A stretch of 64,000 nucleotides of DNA from Isoetes taiwanensis (Eukaryota > Streptophyta > Lycopodiopsida > Isoetales > Isoetaceae), in the NCBI GenBank assembly GCA_021234155.1, contig JAJEKV010000005.1, forward strand, positions 10,472,572-10,536,571, written 5' to 3'. The translations under genes and the position numbers were made by a program. This document shows positions 9,827 to 20,661 of this stretch, piece after piece. Every line of letters begins with the position of its first letter. Within the stretch, counting starts at the first letter, position 1. The notes under the pieces are model-generated. The model was not told the DNA's origin, made no database searches, and saw only the letters and a program-made list of their open reading frames with translations.

Positions 9827-11430
9827 TCAATGATCAGAGAAGAACTTCAAACTGCAGTCCAAATGTTCAAACCATTTCTGAACTTTGTAAAACTTGCTTT
9901 CAGTTAGTGCTTTAGTGAACACATCAGCTAATTGATCTGAAGTGCTAATGTATTCCATCTGAATATATTTCCTGCTAGCCAGTTCCCCGATAAAATGCAT
10001 ATTCAATTCTATGTGCTTTGTTCTTTCATGGTCAACTGGATTTTTCACAATTGCCATACAACTTTGACTATCAGTTAAAATCTTTGTTGGCTCTGTTTGA
10101 ACACATCCAAGTTCTTCTAGCAATCTCATGAGCCATACCACTTCTTTAGATGCTAGAGATGCAGCTGAATATTCTGCCTGAGCAGAAGACATTGCCACTG
10201 CACTTTGCTTTTTTGTTCTCCAAGATATAGGTCCACCTGCTAGAAAAATGACATAACCAGTTGATTTTCTCATACTTAAGTCCCTTCCCCAGTCAGCATC
10301 ACTGTATGCTTCCAATTTTAAATTAGAATTGTTAAATTTGATTCCAAGATCTCTGGTCCCCTTTAAATATCTCAGAATCCTTTTTCCTGTCATCCAATGT
10401 GCTTTCTGGGATTATGACATCTCCTGCTAAGAATGTTTACTGCATATGCTATATCTGGGCGAGTATTGTTTGATAAATATAAAAGACAACCTATGAGAGC
10501 CCTGTATGGTATATCCTGCATTTCTTTTATTTCTGATTCATTCATCTCAATGTCAGCAATTAAATTGTGACCCGGTTCCACAGGCGTTTTGACAGTATTG
10601 GCATCTAATAAGTTGAACCTAGTCAGCATATTTTCTATATGCTTGCTCTGCTTTAGACATAGCTCCTGCTTGTTTCTGTTTCTTACCACTTCAATGCCTA
10701 GAAACTTCTGCAATTCTCCAAGATCTGTCATGTGAAAACGCCTCTTCAAAATGTCTTTGCAATAATTTAGAATATCAAGACAATTCGCACCCATAATGCA
10801 ATCATCTACATAAAGAGCTATAATGCAGAATTTTGAGTCAGCCCTATTCCCATCATTTCTAAGCTTCTCAAAATTTTGTTCTCTGAGGAAATTATCTATG
10901 CAAAGATACCATTCTCTAGGTGCTTGTTTGAGGCCATAAACAGCATGTTTCAGCTTCCATATTTTGTTGTTTTCAATTTCAATGCCAGCTGGTGATTTCA
11001 TGTAAATGTCTTCCTCTATTTTGGCATTCAAAAAAGCAGTTTTGACATCCATGTGATGCAATTCTAAATTCCAAGTTGTTCCCAAGTCCAATAGTAGTCT
11101 TACACTTGTAAGTTTAACAATTGGAGAGTTCTCCCTTTCTTTTGAAGCCTTTTGCTACTAATCTTGCCTTAAATTTCTGGCTGCCATCAGCACATGTTTT
11201 AATTTTAAAAATCCATTTGCTTCCAATTGCTGTTTTTCTCCTACCTCATAAGTTTTAGTAGTTTTGAATAAGTTTAATTCCTCCTCCATTGCAACCAGCC
11301 ATTTATCCTTTCCTTCACAATTTAATACATCTTCATATGTTTGAGGAGTCATTGTATCTTCAAGTATTGCCATAACTTGCTCGATTTCCTCCTCAATTTC
11401 CTCTTCTTCAATTCTGTCTAATCTTTTGCT
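9827..11430 (-). pseudogene. Copia reverse transcriptase and RNase H
   Basis: The minus strand encodes the RT start (AIGSKWIFKIKTCADG, ARLVAKGF), HMDVKTAFLNA, the catalytic box LYVDDCIMG, and the RNase H region (AYSDADWG, STGYVIFL, AEYSAAS, HIELNMHFI). The YVDD aspartates are intact. The frame is broken: a frameshift near 11240, a deletion and return to the first frame near 11110-11160, and a one-base shift near 10392 between the RT thumb and MTGKRILRYLKGT. Confidence 0.9.
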
Positions 11431-11643
11431 TCTTCCAGTATTATGCCTGCCATATGCATTTGTGTCAGTTCCAGCTTTTTCCAGAAGTTTCTCAGCTTGA
11501 GTCTTCCTCCTTTTGAGTGCTTACCTTAAGTGCTTCCATTCTCAATGTTGGTCTTGTCAAGCCTCTCAGTCTGAGCTTGATTTTGGCCACCATTTTGTTC
11601 CTCATCACTGTCATAGTCTGCTGTCTGTGTTGTTTGTTCAGAA

Positions 11644-13359
11644 TTATTTTTTTTTCTCCTTTGGTAAATCTATTTTGTAAATATTCCTGTCTTTGTATAC
11701 CACTTCCTCCTTAAAGAAAACATCTCTGCTAATTACTATAGACCTGTTTTCTGGAATGAAAATCCTGTACCCTTTTGACTCACTGTCATATCCTACCAAG
11801 TAACCAATTTGAGCTTTGTCATCCAATTTCTTCCTTAGTTCAGCAGGAACATGTACAAATGCTAAATATCCATATGTTTTTAACATGCTGAAGTCTAGTT
11901 TGCCTCTATTATTTGACCATAGGAGTTCAGGAACATTACCTTGGAGGCTTGCTGTAGGAAGATTGTTTTGAATCAGTATAGCAGCTTTGAGGGCTTCTTC
12001 CCAAAGATAATTTGGTAAGCCAGAGTGTTTGATCATGGATCTCACAGCATCCATTATTGTTCTATTTTTTCGTTCAGCAACTCCATTTTGATGTGGACTA
12101 TACCTGCATGTCATTTGCCTTTTAATGCCATTAGCAACACAATATAATTTGAATTTGGTTGAGAGGTATTCCCCTCCTCTATCAGATCTGACATATTTCA
12201 CCTTTTTCCCTGTTTCCCTTTCAACTTCATTAACATATTGTTTGAAAGCAGTCAGGGCTTGAGCTTTTCTTTCTAGACAATAAACTTTGCAGAACCTGCT
12301 GAAATCATCTATAAAAGATATAAAGTATCTCTTATTAGTTCTTCCCCTGATGTTCATTGGCCCACAAAAATCTGTGTGTATTAACGCTAATGGTCCATTT
12401 GATTTTTTTTTGCTTTTGAGAAATGAGAATCTATTCAATTTCCCAAGTAGACATCCTTCACAAATGAATTTTTCTGGATTGATTGCTTTACACTCCAGCC
12501 ATTCTTTCTTAATCATATAGTTATTACTGCAATGAGTATGTACCAATCTGTTATGCCAAATTTCTGTTTCTGAGATATGCAGATCATTAATGCGATGACA
12601 TTGCACATTGTCCATTTGGAACAAATTCCCAACACGTTTAACATAAAACTTTAATTCATTTCCAAGAAAAATGGTACATGCTTTTGAATCAAAAGTGATT
12701 CTGTAGCCTAGATCTACTAGCTGGCTGATTGATATGATATTTTTGAGAATACTTGGAACACACAACACATTTTCAATGTCCACAACTTGTCCTTGCAAAT
12801 CCATTAATTGCAACAGTCCTTTCCCTTCGATTTGCTGGAGTTCTTCATTGCCTACTTGGATATTTTTGGAATGTGTCCCTCCAAAGTTCTTGAGAAGATC
12901 AGTAGTTTGAACTACTGATCTTTCAGCTCCACTATCAACTACAAGTGCACTAGACTTGTGATTGGCTTCATTTTTATCAAGCATTGCAAATGCAAAATTT
13001 ACCTCATCTTCATCCTCCGATTCTTCCTTTTCTGATTCTTTTGTCACATATGTGCCTGCAGGTTTCTTTCCTCCTCGACCCCTATTATAATTTGATTTTC
13101 CTCCTTTGTTAGAACCCCCAGTCCCTCTTGTTTTGTTATAATCCTTTGGAGTTGGACACTTTGCAGCTATGTGCCCCTTTCCCCCACACGTGTAGCAATT
13201 GAATTCTTTGTTTAATTTAGGGCAATTGCTTTTATAATGGCCTGATTCTTGACAGTGAAAGCATGCCTCCTTTTCATTTCTTCTTTTACCAGCAAACAGT
13301 ATTTTTGATGCTTCAACATCTTCTCCTTTTATCATTTTCCTTTGCTCAACCTCTGTTCT
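11644..13359 (-). pseudogene. Copia CCHC knuckles, protease and integrase
   Basis: A 563-codon open stretch (13335 down to 11644) contains two zinc knuckles (about residues 25-38 and 47-60, CFHCQESGHYKSNC and CYTCGGKGHIAAKC), the protease site VVDSGA (about 132-137), the integrase zinc region (CEGCLLGK), and the core motifs HTDFCGP, YFISFIDD and SDRGGEY. The protease and integrase active residues seen look intact. It is joined in frame to gag through one TGA at 13357-13359. Downstream the frame ends at a stop next to a run of nine A at about 11645, after which the linker continues with further shifts. Confidence 0.93.
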
Positions 13360-14025
13360 TCAAATATTCTCTGCTTCTTCTCTAGTTTTGGCCATGTTTC
13401 TAATAAACATGGCCAGCTGTTCATTTTCCCCGATAGATCTAGCAATTGCAAGCACTTGATATCTTTCAGTCAGATTAACACCAGCTCCACTAAGGTCAGC
13501 CACTATATTGTCAAAAGTGTTGAAGAATTCAGAAACATCCTTATCTTCTCTTAGCTTAAGATTTCTCAGTTCATTTTCTAGTAGATCTATTTGAGATGAA
13601 CTCTTCTCTTCATAATGTTTAAGTAAAAACTTCCACATCTCTTTAGGACTCATGTTTCTCAATTTTAATCTAATAGTGGGACTAACCTTGCATGTGATGA
13701 TCCCTTGAGCCTCCTTTATCCTGGCATAAACGGATCTTCCACTGCTCACAGCAAGAGAAGTTCCCCCAGATGTTGTGCTGCCTGAGCTTCCAGAACCTGC
13801 AGCCACAGCATAAGATTGGGTAGCACCACCACCAGTAGCAGACCTTGCAGGTGTGCTACTTTCTGCACCAGTTTGAGCATAAGCTCCTTCATTTGGATCC
13901 ACTAGATCCCATAATTCTTCTACCTCTAGGATGTGTTTAACAGCATCCTTCCAAACTTGAAATCCAGGTCCCCCTTTGTAGACCTCTACCGTGCTTAGCA
14001 GATTTGCTCAAAATCTACTAGCCAT
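13360..14025 (-). pseudogene. Copia gag with early stop
   Basis: The ATG at 14025-14023 (minus) is the natural start, 21 bases after the LTR, and the encoded protein includes WKDAVKHILEVEELWDLV and LKHYEEKSSSQIDLLENEL, typical of Copia gag (UBN2-like). A TGA at 14010-14008 is the sixth codon, and another TGA at 13359-13357 separates gag from the zinc-knuckle region. Both are in the same frame as the following pol. The first stop would block translation from the natural start. Confidence 0.9.
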
Positions 14026-14030
14026 TATTC

Positions 14031-14046
14031 CTGCTCTGATACCAAA
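14031..14046 (-). promoter_or_regulatory. primer-binding site for initiator Met-tRNA
   Basis: Read on the minus strand, TTTGGTATCAGAGCAGG follows the 5' LTR directly. TGGTATCAGAGC is complementary to the 3' end of plant initiator tRNA-Met, the usual Copia primer. Confidence 0.92.
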
Positions 14047-14591
14047 TGTTAGTATTTGATTCAATTTTGAATTCAATATCAATCAAAGCTTTAGCTTGAA
14101 TATATCCCTTTAAAATAACAAGCCAATTGAATTCCAATGGTTCGTTCAACCTTAACTTTCAAAGGTTCAAGTATATTCAAAACACAATACAATCAAATAT
14201 AATTGGCATCGATCAAACAACTTCTTTCTTTCTGTTTGTGAACTCCGTCGATCTCCTCCCAACTGTATATCATTCATGTGATCCTTTCTTTTCTTAAATA
14301 GTCTAGATCCAGACGGTTAGCGGTCGGTTTCGGGTTTCGGTGCCGGATTGGTCGGGTTTTTCCAGAAACACTTACGATATTTATCCCACATTCATGACTG
14401 CATAAATCGGCTTCTCGACCATTGGGATAACAATTTCAAATAACTTTAATGAAATAAAGATACCTTAGGTCATAAGATTTCTTATACATGCACCATAGCA
14501 ATCCTTGACCTAATTTTTCTTCACAATCCTGTATATGAGACTAACTGCTAATCTCACTTAACATATATGATAATCACTGTCAACATTAACA
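14047..14591 (-). repeat. Copia LTR (element 5' LTR)
   Basis: This 545-bp LTR is adjacent to the primer-binding site, so it is the 5' LTR and holds the element's promoter. It matches the 9259-9806 copy nearly base for base. Confidence 0.95.
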
Positions 14592-14596
14592 TAACT
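14592..14596. repeat. target site duplication TAACT, right copy
   Basis: This is the partner of 9254-9258. Together they mark the insertion as a single event with no later rearrangement of its ends. Confidence 0.9.
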
Positions 14597-14609
14597 TACT
14601 TAATAAAAA

Positions 14610-14815
14610 TGCTTACCAATGTTTAAAGAATCTATGGCATCATCTGCACATCCTCTTCTATATATGTAAGCTGTTTAAACCTGAATCTGTAGCATTGTAT
14701 CAGCAAATAAAGATGCTTACCAAGATTTAAAGAATCTCTGACGTTCATCGGGACATTCTCTTCTGCATATGCAAGTTGTTTAAGCCTGAATCTGTAGCAC
14801 TATATCATCAAATAG
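14610..14815. repeat. tandem duplication, unit about 102 bp
   Basis: Two head-to-tail copies share GATGCTTACCAA, TTTAAAGAATCT, TTTAA(A/G)CCTGAATCTGTAGCA and ATCA(G/T)CAAATA. The copies begin near 14610 and 14712. No coding function is apparent. Confidence 0.8.
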
Positions 14816-14819
14816 AGAT

Positions 14820-15890
14820 GCGAAATGTCCTAGCAGGGATTCAAAATAGATATAAAACCTTTGCTTTCTTTTTCTTACGAGCAAAATGAATCTTTTAGGT
14901 ATGAGAGCACAACATACATAAAAACGAAATGTTGTAGGTCGGGTCTGTGGGTGGCAGTATGAGAAGTATTCCATTCGCCTTTTTAGCCTGCAAACAAATC
15001 CATGTTCAGTACATATCCCTGGCCTTATTTTCGATTAGGTCAAGGCTGATTCACTAACCATAGCTATCATCGCTCGAATGCATCGGCAATAGGAACGCAG
15101 TGCAACAAGATGATCAGAGACATGATTTGAAGAGGTTTTTGGAAAAGCCAAGCATAAATCTTCCTCGCCTTCCCATCGCCAGAGCTGGAGCAAAGTCATC
15201 ATCATCATCATCATCAAATCGAGCACACGCAAAGCCATAGCTGAAGCATACGGAAAGCCATAGCTGGAGAATAGGGCCATCGCCATGCCGTAGCAAAGCA
15301 GTGAAGGCGGGATACTGGGCAGGCGGGAAATAGCCAAACCAATAGGATGAGAGGACCTGGATCAAAATCAAGGCCATTCATCTCGGCCCATCTTGGCCTT
15401 TGGATGGAATGCACGTTTCTAAGAATTTATAAAAACAAGCATTCCCACAAATCTAATTAATTGTTTCTCATATCTCTAATGGTTTTTTTTAAGAAATCTT
15501 ACAAATTTTGAGCCATCCGATAAAATCAATGGTTCAATACATAGCGGTTTTGCCATCGTTCATGTGGCAACGACCAAGCTCTAGCACTATACCCTACTCT
15601 AGCACTACCCTGCGATCTGCAAAAGAAATCCGCTTTAGACTCTGGAGGCGCTTCGAACCGGCTGGAGCATCTTGCAGTAGCCTGCCCTGGAAGAGCACTC
15701 AAAGCAAACTGCCCCAAGCCAAAGCTTCCACTCCATAAGAATCGATCTGGGAGAGGGAAGCGATGGGCAAATTGGATCAGAGGAAACTGCAAGGACCCTA
15801 ACTCCAGCACTGCACCTTGCGATAAATCCAGTTCACCTTGCGATAAATCCAGTTCAGTAAGGCGGCCAGTTTGTATCTAGTAGTTGGAGC
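14820..15890. other. no gene recognised; ATC repeat and 21-bp tandem repeat
   Basis: The stretch includes an (ATC)n microsatellite of about six units at 15201-15219 and a perfect tandem pair of a 21-bp unit (CACCTTGCGATAAATCCAGTT) at 15813-15833 and 15834-15854. The short phrase GCCATAGCTG recurs around 15230-15265. Short frames here do not resemble known proteins. Confidence 0.5.
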
Positions 15891-15904
15891 ACGCTATGAA
15901 AGTG

Positions 15905-16100
15905 CAGAAGCTGCTGCCAGAATCAAACCCTGCAGCAGTCCGCTATACTAGATGCTCAAATCTGTGACTTAGAAAAGGGTCTCCAAGGCCGAGAATTTAT
16001 GTTCGAAGCATCTAATGTAGCCATAAGTAAGGCAGTGGTTAAAGTGATGAGTGCCTTCAATAGGCAGATAGTGCAGAGTGCAAATAGTTTCAATGCTTGA
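15905..16100 (+). other. possible terminal exon of an unrecognised coiled-coil protein
   Basis: An open segment of about 60 codons ends at TGA near 16098-16100. It encodes DAQICDLEKGLQGREFMFEA and SKAVVKVMSAFNRQIVQS, with a heptad-like distribution of hydrophobic residues. An acceptor-like CTGCCAG precedes it near 15920. No upstream exon or family could be identified, and it may be a gene fragment. Confidence 0.25.
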
Positions 16101-18430
16101 TTTAACCTATCTCATGGTAATTACGGTAATGTGAATGGAAGGAAAAGAAGGAAACCTATTGCTTTATACCCATGGTTGAACCATGTGAGATCTTTTCTTT
16201 TTGAACTTGAAATGGAATGTACCCTAGGGGGGAAGTTATGCTGGACCAATGATTGATCAACATGATGGAAAATTGCAAAAATGGAAGCTTCAATGATTCG
16301 GCAACTCGGTGAAGCCGAGTATAAACAAAGGCAGATAGAAGATTGATTAGATGGGGCAGTCGGAGTGCAGATTGAGACAAATTGAGATTGCTAAGGAACG
16401 GCCTGTCGGAGGCAGACAAACCAAGTCTAACATTGTTGTATTGGGCCGTGAATAGTGAATCAATTGAGACATCAAACTATCAAAAACTAGATACGTTCTA
16501 TAGAATGTAGATATTGGAAATTGTGAAGTATTGCCTCACTATTCCTTCAAGTCCCGTTTGAATTATAAAGTTCTTAGTTATTAAGAAAAGTTAGCTAACC
16601 AATCCTAATCAACTTTCTACAATCAGTTCAAGGAAGATGAAGTTACATTATCTGTGATACCATGATTAATATCTACATGATCTATGGAACCTCTATGGAG
16701 ATATTACATTCAAGGAAATATAAAGACACATAGTCCTTGAATAAAACCATATAGACCATAGTATTGTATCAGTTATAAATCTATAGTAGATGTTGGCATT
16801 GTTCATAGACAATAAAAATTTCCAGCCCTTAGTGGAAAAAGTAGAGCAAATAACAACCTCCTCAAACAAAAAGACCAACTCTCCAATGCATTATCTTGTT
16901 GAAAGATCATTGTCATGGGTGTTGGAAATGGACACAAATCTCTCTTGCCAAGCAGAATAAAGCGATTGCTTAAAATCCAATAGGATTTATCAGTTCAAAC
17001 CTACCTTGAAAAGGAATGTATTTTTTTGTGCATCTTGTGACCAATCTTTTACAATAGACGATGAATAAATTAATTTGTGCATCACATGCTTAATCTTTTG
17101 TGATAAACATAGAACTGGAGGCTTTAGAGAACCACATCTCAATCTTCCTACCAATTTATATTTATCTGTTCTGCCAGAGTAGTCTAATCTTCTTCCAAGA
17201 CCAAATGGCTAAGTGGATACCTTGAAGACATGGTTGACACATTCGAAAATGAGATGGAAAGATTTAAAAATGGGAGATGGGAAGAATAAGAGATCGCAAA
17301 GATGATTCAAAGCTAACTCGCAACATGATTGCCAACACAAGCAAGTTGTTCGAGCATTGTTTATTGCCACATCAAGGAATATGATTCAATATCTATATGA
17401 GCATGAGAATTTAAGGCTCACGAATGTCTTTTCCTCAATGCGAATTGTCATAAATCTAATACTAAACAATTCCTGGAACTTATATTAAGTCCAACTTTAT
17501 ATGGTTATCCTTGGCTGCTGCGATAAATCTCTTGTAGTAATCATCACCATAATAATCAACAATCTCATACAATCTCATGAAATTGGGATGAGGCAACATG
17601 AGTCCTATGACATGTAGTTCCAGAAGTTGCTAGCCTTGTCATTTACTTGCCATCTTCATTTATCCATTTGTACTGCCTTGTTTTTCACTTTACTGCCGTC
17701 CTACTAGACACATAAAAGAAAATGCTAACTCATTGGTGAGTTGTCCTCTTTGTCAGGAAGAAGGTTAAAGTTAGTTGTCATGTTTTGATACTTGGTGATG
17801 GTTTAACTATCACAAGGTTTGCATTTGCAGTCGTTGAATTTATACAATATACAAAACATGTAAAGAGAGAGTTTAAGAAAACATCACGTGATGAAATTCC
17901 ATGCTATTGCCAGTCACTAATTGACCAATGCAGGTCAAAGTAATAACAAACACAATGTAATATATCTATTGACTTCAAAGATTTAGTAAAAATGTGAGGT
18001 TTGAGGTAGCAAACTAGATACATATTTTTTTTGAATTGCAAATTGTACATAGGGACAATTATTGAACTAATTATATCTATTGCTTCGCATGCATCAAGGA
18101 CCAAGGACGTATATAGAAACATCCATTGATCCTTAGAAATACTTCAAATATATGAGAAAGCAAAACCATTGCAAAAACAAAGTTTACATACAATAATCAG
18201 TTGAAAATAGTCTAGTAAATATCCACAATGAGACTTGAACTGGCAAAGTAGCCCTCAAGAAAGGTAGAAAACTTTGTTAAAGATCATTGCATATCAAGGA
18301 AGCCCACAATCTAATTAAATTATAACAGATAAAAAAGACCTCCAAAATAAAAAGGAATGATCACGCGTGCCATACGAAGCAATAAACATAACATAAATAA
18401 TTATACATAATTAAAAGGGGGAGGGGAGTG
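16101..18430. other. no gene recognised
   Basis: This is AT-rich sequence with only short frames on both strands. Nothing resembles a known protein, RNA gene or transposon end. Confidence 0.4.
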
Positions 18431-18990
18431 GGTTCAAGAGAAAGAGAAAGAAAACTGTTGAGACGAAGAAGAAATGCCGATTTGAGAAGCTGAAGATGAC
18501 TCCTGCTATAAAAAATTAAACCAGAGGTCCAAAATTGCATGCAACATGCATGCATGCACGCAACATGCATGCACGCATGCCCCTTCTCTTGAGAATCTCG
18601 CTCCTATGGAGTGGATCGATTCGCATTCTCATGAGGGCTCGCATTATGCATCCAAACAGCCAATAAGAAGAGAACTATGTTTAACTTTTAAGAATCGCGA
18701 AAGACGAAATAGAATTGCCTCAATCCAGAGAACCAGGCCAGGATGGAAAGAGGAGAATGAAAAAATGTCAAGAATTGTCTATCCATGTGGGAAGAAGCCC
18801 CTCCCCTGCATGGTTCAAGAGGAAGAAAAAGAAAACTGTTGAGACGAAGAAGAAACGCCGATTTAAGAAGCTGAAGATGACTCCTGCTATAAAAACCTAA
18901 ACCAGAGGTCCAAAACTGCATGCAAAACATGCATGCATGCATGCGTCCTCCTGAGAATCTCAATCCTATGGAGTGGATCAATTCGCATCT
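18431..18990. repeat. direct duplication (18431-18632 and 18812-18990) with ATGC microsatellites
   Basis: Both copies run through AAAACTGTTGAGACGAAGAA, AAGCTGAAGATGACTCCTGC, ACCAGAGGTCCAAAA, a (CATG)n/(ATGC)n tract, and CTATGGAGTGGATC. They differ by scattered substitutions and by the length of the ATGC tract (18540-18580 and 18921-18943). About 180 bp of unrelated sequence separates them. Confidence 0.85.
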
Positions 18991-19065
18991 GCCAAACTGC
19001 CAATTTCTGTCTTATATTCCACTGCGCCTTTCTTACTCTCCTCAGCTGCCTTCCTCTATGATAGT

Positions 19066-19401
19066 TCAAAAATGAAGAGCTCTTCCCAGGATGTTTTTAT
19101 TATCCAAAACCATAACATGCTTGATATCCCTTGCATCATATAGCAAGTATAGGTTCTTGCCCATTTCCAATTGGCACTCAGATACATTGTTTGTGTGTAG
19201 CCTGAAGCGTGGCTTCTCCATGTCCTTCATACAATAACCTATTAAACCCTCAAAACAATAGAGCCTGGTATTCTTTAATGCCTTGCAAACAAGAACAACC
19301 CACAGAGACTTCTTACCTCCCCACCCAAACCTCCTCTTGATGGCCATATTGACAACTCCAGGAGACTTGAGAGCAAGCTTAAATACACATTGAAAGTGCA
19401 A
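19066..19401 (-). pseudogene. coding-like relic with a Rep-like Y-x-x-K motif
   Basis: A 111-codon open frame on the minus strand has plausible codon use and encodes KKSLWVVLVCKALKNTR, then CFEGLIGYCMKDMEKPRF, then a segment around ECQLEMGKNLYLLYD. The GYCMKD segment has the Y-x-x-K-D arrangement of motif III in HUH replication endonucleases, and the whole resembles, from memory of the pattern only, Rep-type transposon proteins of green plants. The HUH motif itself is not seen in this fragment. It is divergent from the mTERF gene 190 bp away and could simply be a chance frame. Confidence 0.28.
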
Positions 19402-19587
19402 CTGATCTAAATCACTGCCCTTTCAGCTGCAACAACACCTGAAATACAATCTTTCTCACAAATCTCGCAAATTAGGTTTTTTTTTTCCTCAAACATCCAG
19501 TAAAAACAAATAAAAGGCATTTTTAATGATCAATTTGAAATCTACATCCTTATTTGAGACTGTAAAGACCATTGTTGCATTGTGGCT

Positions 19588-20661
19588 ATGGCGGCCACCA
19601 GATCAGTGGTGCGTAATATTCTCCATCGCCTTTTGCATAATGTTGCAGCTTTGGAACCAAAGAAGACCCTTTTACCTGGCTTTAGCGACGAGTTCACAAC
19701 AAAATGGCAGGGCCGCCTTGCAGAAGATGGCAGTGATAATGTTCTCAAACATAGGGTTGCCATGTTTCTTGAGTTTGGATTAAATGAAAAGGATCTTGAG
19801 TCTGCAGTTGGGCGCTATCCTTCCCTTCTGAAACGAGATTTGGAACAGAAGCTGAAGGAGCTTGAGCTTCATTTAAACAAATTAGGGCTTGGAAAGGAGT
19901 TTATAGCACGCCTGTTGGTGAGCTCACCTCATTTCATTCCTCGGATCGATGCCATTCTTCTTAATCTGCGCCATGTTGCTGAGTTTTTATCAAGGTATGG
20001 CCTGGAAGATTGTATTCTTTCTAAAATGTTATCTACACAGCCACTGTCTGTCTTGTTTATTTCTGAGCATAATATTAAGCGCTTGGACGAGATTTTGCAA
20101 CAGTATAAGATAAGTGCCCAAGTTTTAGGTAAAATCCTTAAAGTAAGGCCATCATTTTTGTGTAGGTCTTATGACACCTTGGCTGCTCGTATAGAATTTA
20201 TGTCGAGCCTTGGCATTGATCAAAGCTCCAAATATTTTGTAACAGCATTAGCAACGTATTCATCATATGGAATTCTCACATTAGAAAAAAGGTTGGGCTA
20301 TTTATTGAGCCTAGGACTTCCACCTCAGAGTATTTATCACATTCTGCAGATATATCCTCAAATACTGTGCCTAAAAAATGAGTATGTTGTGGAGAAATTT
20401 AGATACCTCACAGAGGATATGAAGTATCCCTTGGATGAAATTCTCAAGGCTCCATTTTATTTGCTCTCTAGCTTGGAAAAAAAGGTAAAACCCCGCAACA
20501 GGGTTATATTATTTCTTCAATCAAAGGGACTTCTGAAGCGGCGGTATGCCCTAAACACCATTATATATATGTCCTCTGGACAATTTGTGACCAGGTTTGT
20601 AGCACTTCACCCTGATGCTGCAGCAGTGTATAAGGGTGATCTCCAGGCTAATCCTGAATAG
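19588..20661 (+). CDS. mitochondrial transcription termination factor (mTERF) family protein
   Basis: An uninterrupted single-exon frame of 357 residues starts at ATG 19588. The N-terminus (MAATRSVVRNILHRLLHNV) is Arg-rich, lacks acidic residues and can form an amphipathic helix, as expected of a mitochondrial or plastid targeting peptide. The rest is built of about eight mTERF repeats of roughly 30-36 residues with the leucine/proline signature, for example FLEFGLNEKDLESAVGRYP, LGLGKEFIARLLVSSP, LGLPPQSIYHILQIYPQIL. Plant mTERFs bind organellar nucleic acid and act in transcription, splicing or tRNA maturation. The specific paralogue cannot be named. Most plant mTERF genes are also intronless or nearly so, and the length is usual. 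It is the only clearly intact gene in the window. Confidence 0.9.
   Translation: MAATRSVVRNILHRLLHNVAALEPKKTLLPGFSDEFTTKWQGRLAEDGSDNVLKHRVAMFLEFGLNEKDLESAVGRYPSLLKRDLEQKLKELELHLNKLGLGKEFIARLLVSSPHFIPRIDAILLNLRHVAEFLSRYGLEDCILSKMLSTQPLSVLFISEHNIKRLDEILQQYKISAQVLGKILKVRPSFLCRSYDTLAARIEFMSSLGIDQSSKYFVTALATYSSYGILTLEKRLGYLLSLGLPPQSIYHILQIYPQILCLKNEYVVEKFRYLTEDMKYPLDEILKAPFYLLSSLEKKVKPRNRVILFLQSKGLLKRRYALNTIIYMSSGQFVTRFVALHPDAAAVYKGDLQANPE

Larger units (their letters stand above)
9259..14591 (-). mobile_element. complete Ty1/Copia LTR retrotransposon, coding region broken
   Basis: The element is 5333 bp. It has two LTRs in direct orientation (9259-9806 and 14047-14591), each starting TGTTAG and ending TTAACA, flanked by the 5-bp duplication TAACT. 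On the minus strand the order is LTR, primer-binding site, gag, CCHC knuckles, protease, integrase, reverse transcriptase, RNase H, polypurine tract, LTR. Integrase before RT defines Ty1/Copia. The two LTRs differ by about 13 substitutions, nearly all transitions, and one 3-bp indel, so roughly 2.4 percent, which makes it a moderately recent insertion. Nonsense codons and frameshifts in gag-pol mean it is not autonomous now. Confidence 0.97.

Noticed and set aside
15201-15219. (ATC)n run as a coding Asp/Met repeat
   Set aside because: The minus-strand frames across it show only the homopolymeric repeat and no surrounding domain.
18521-18945. ATGC repeats as a CRISPR-like array
   Set aside because: There are no regular spacers, the units are simple microsatellites, and the genome is a plant nuclear one.
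19582-19587. Upstream GTG as start of the mTERF protein
   Set aside because: Nuclear genes normally use ATG; the ATG at 19588 is in frame two codons later and begins a convincing targeting peptide.
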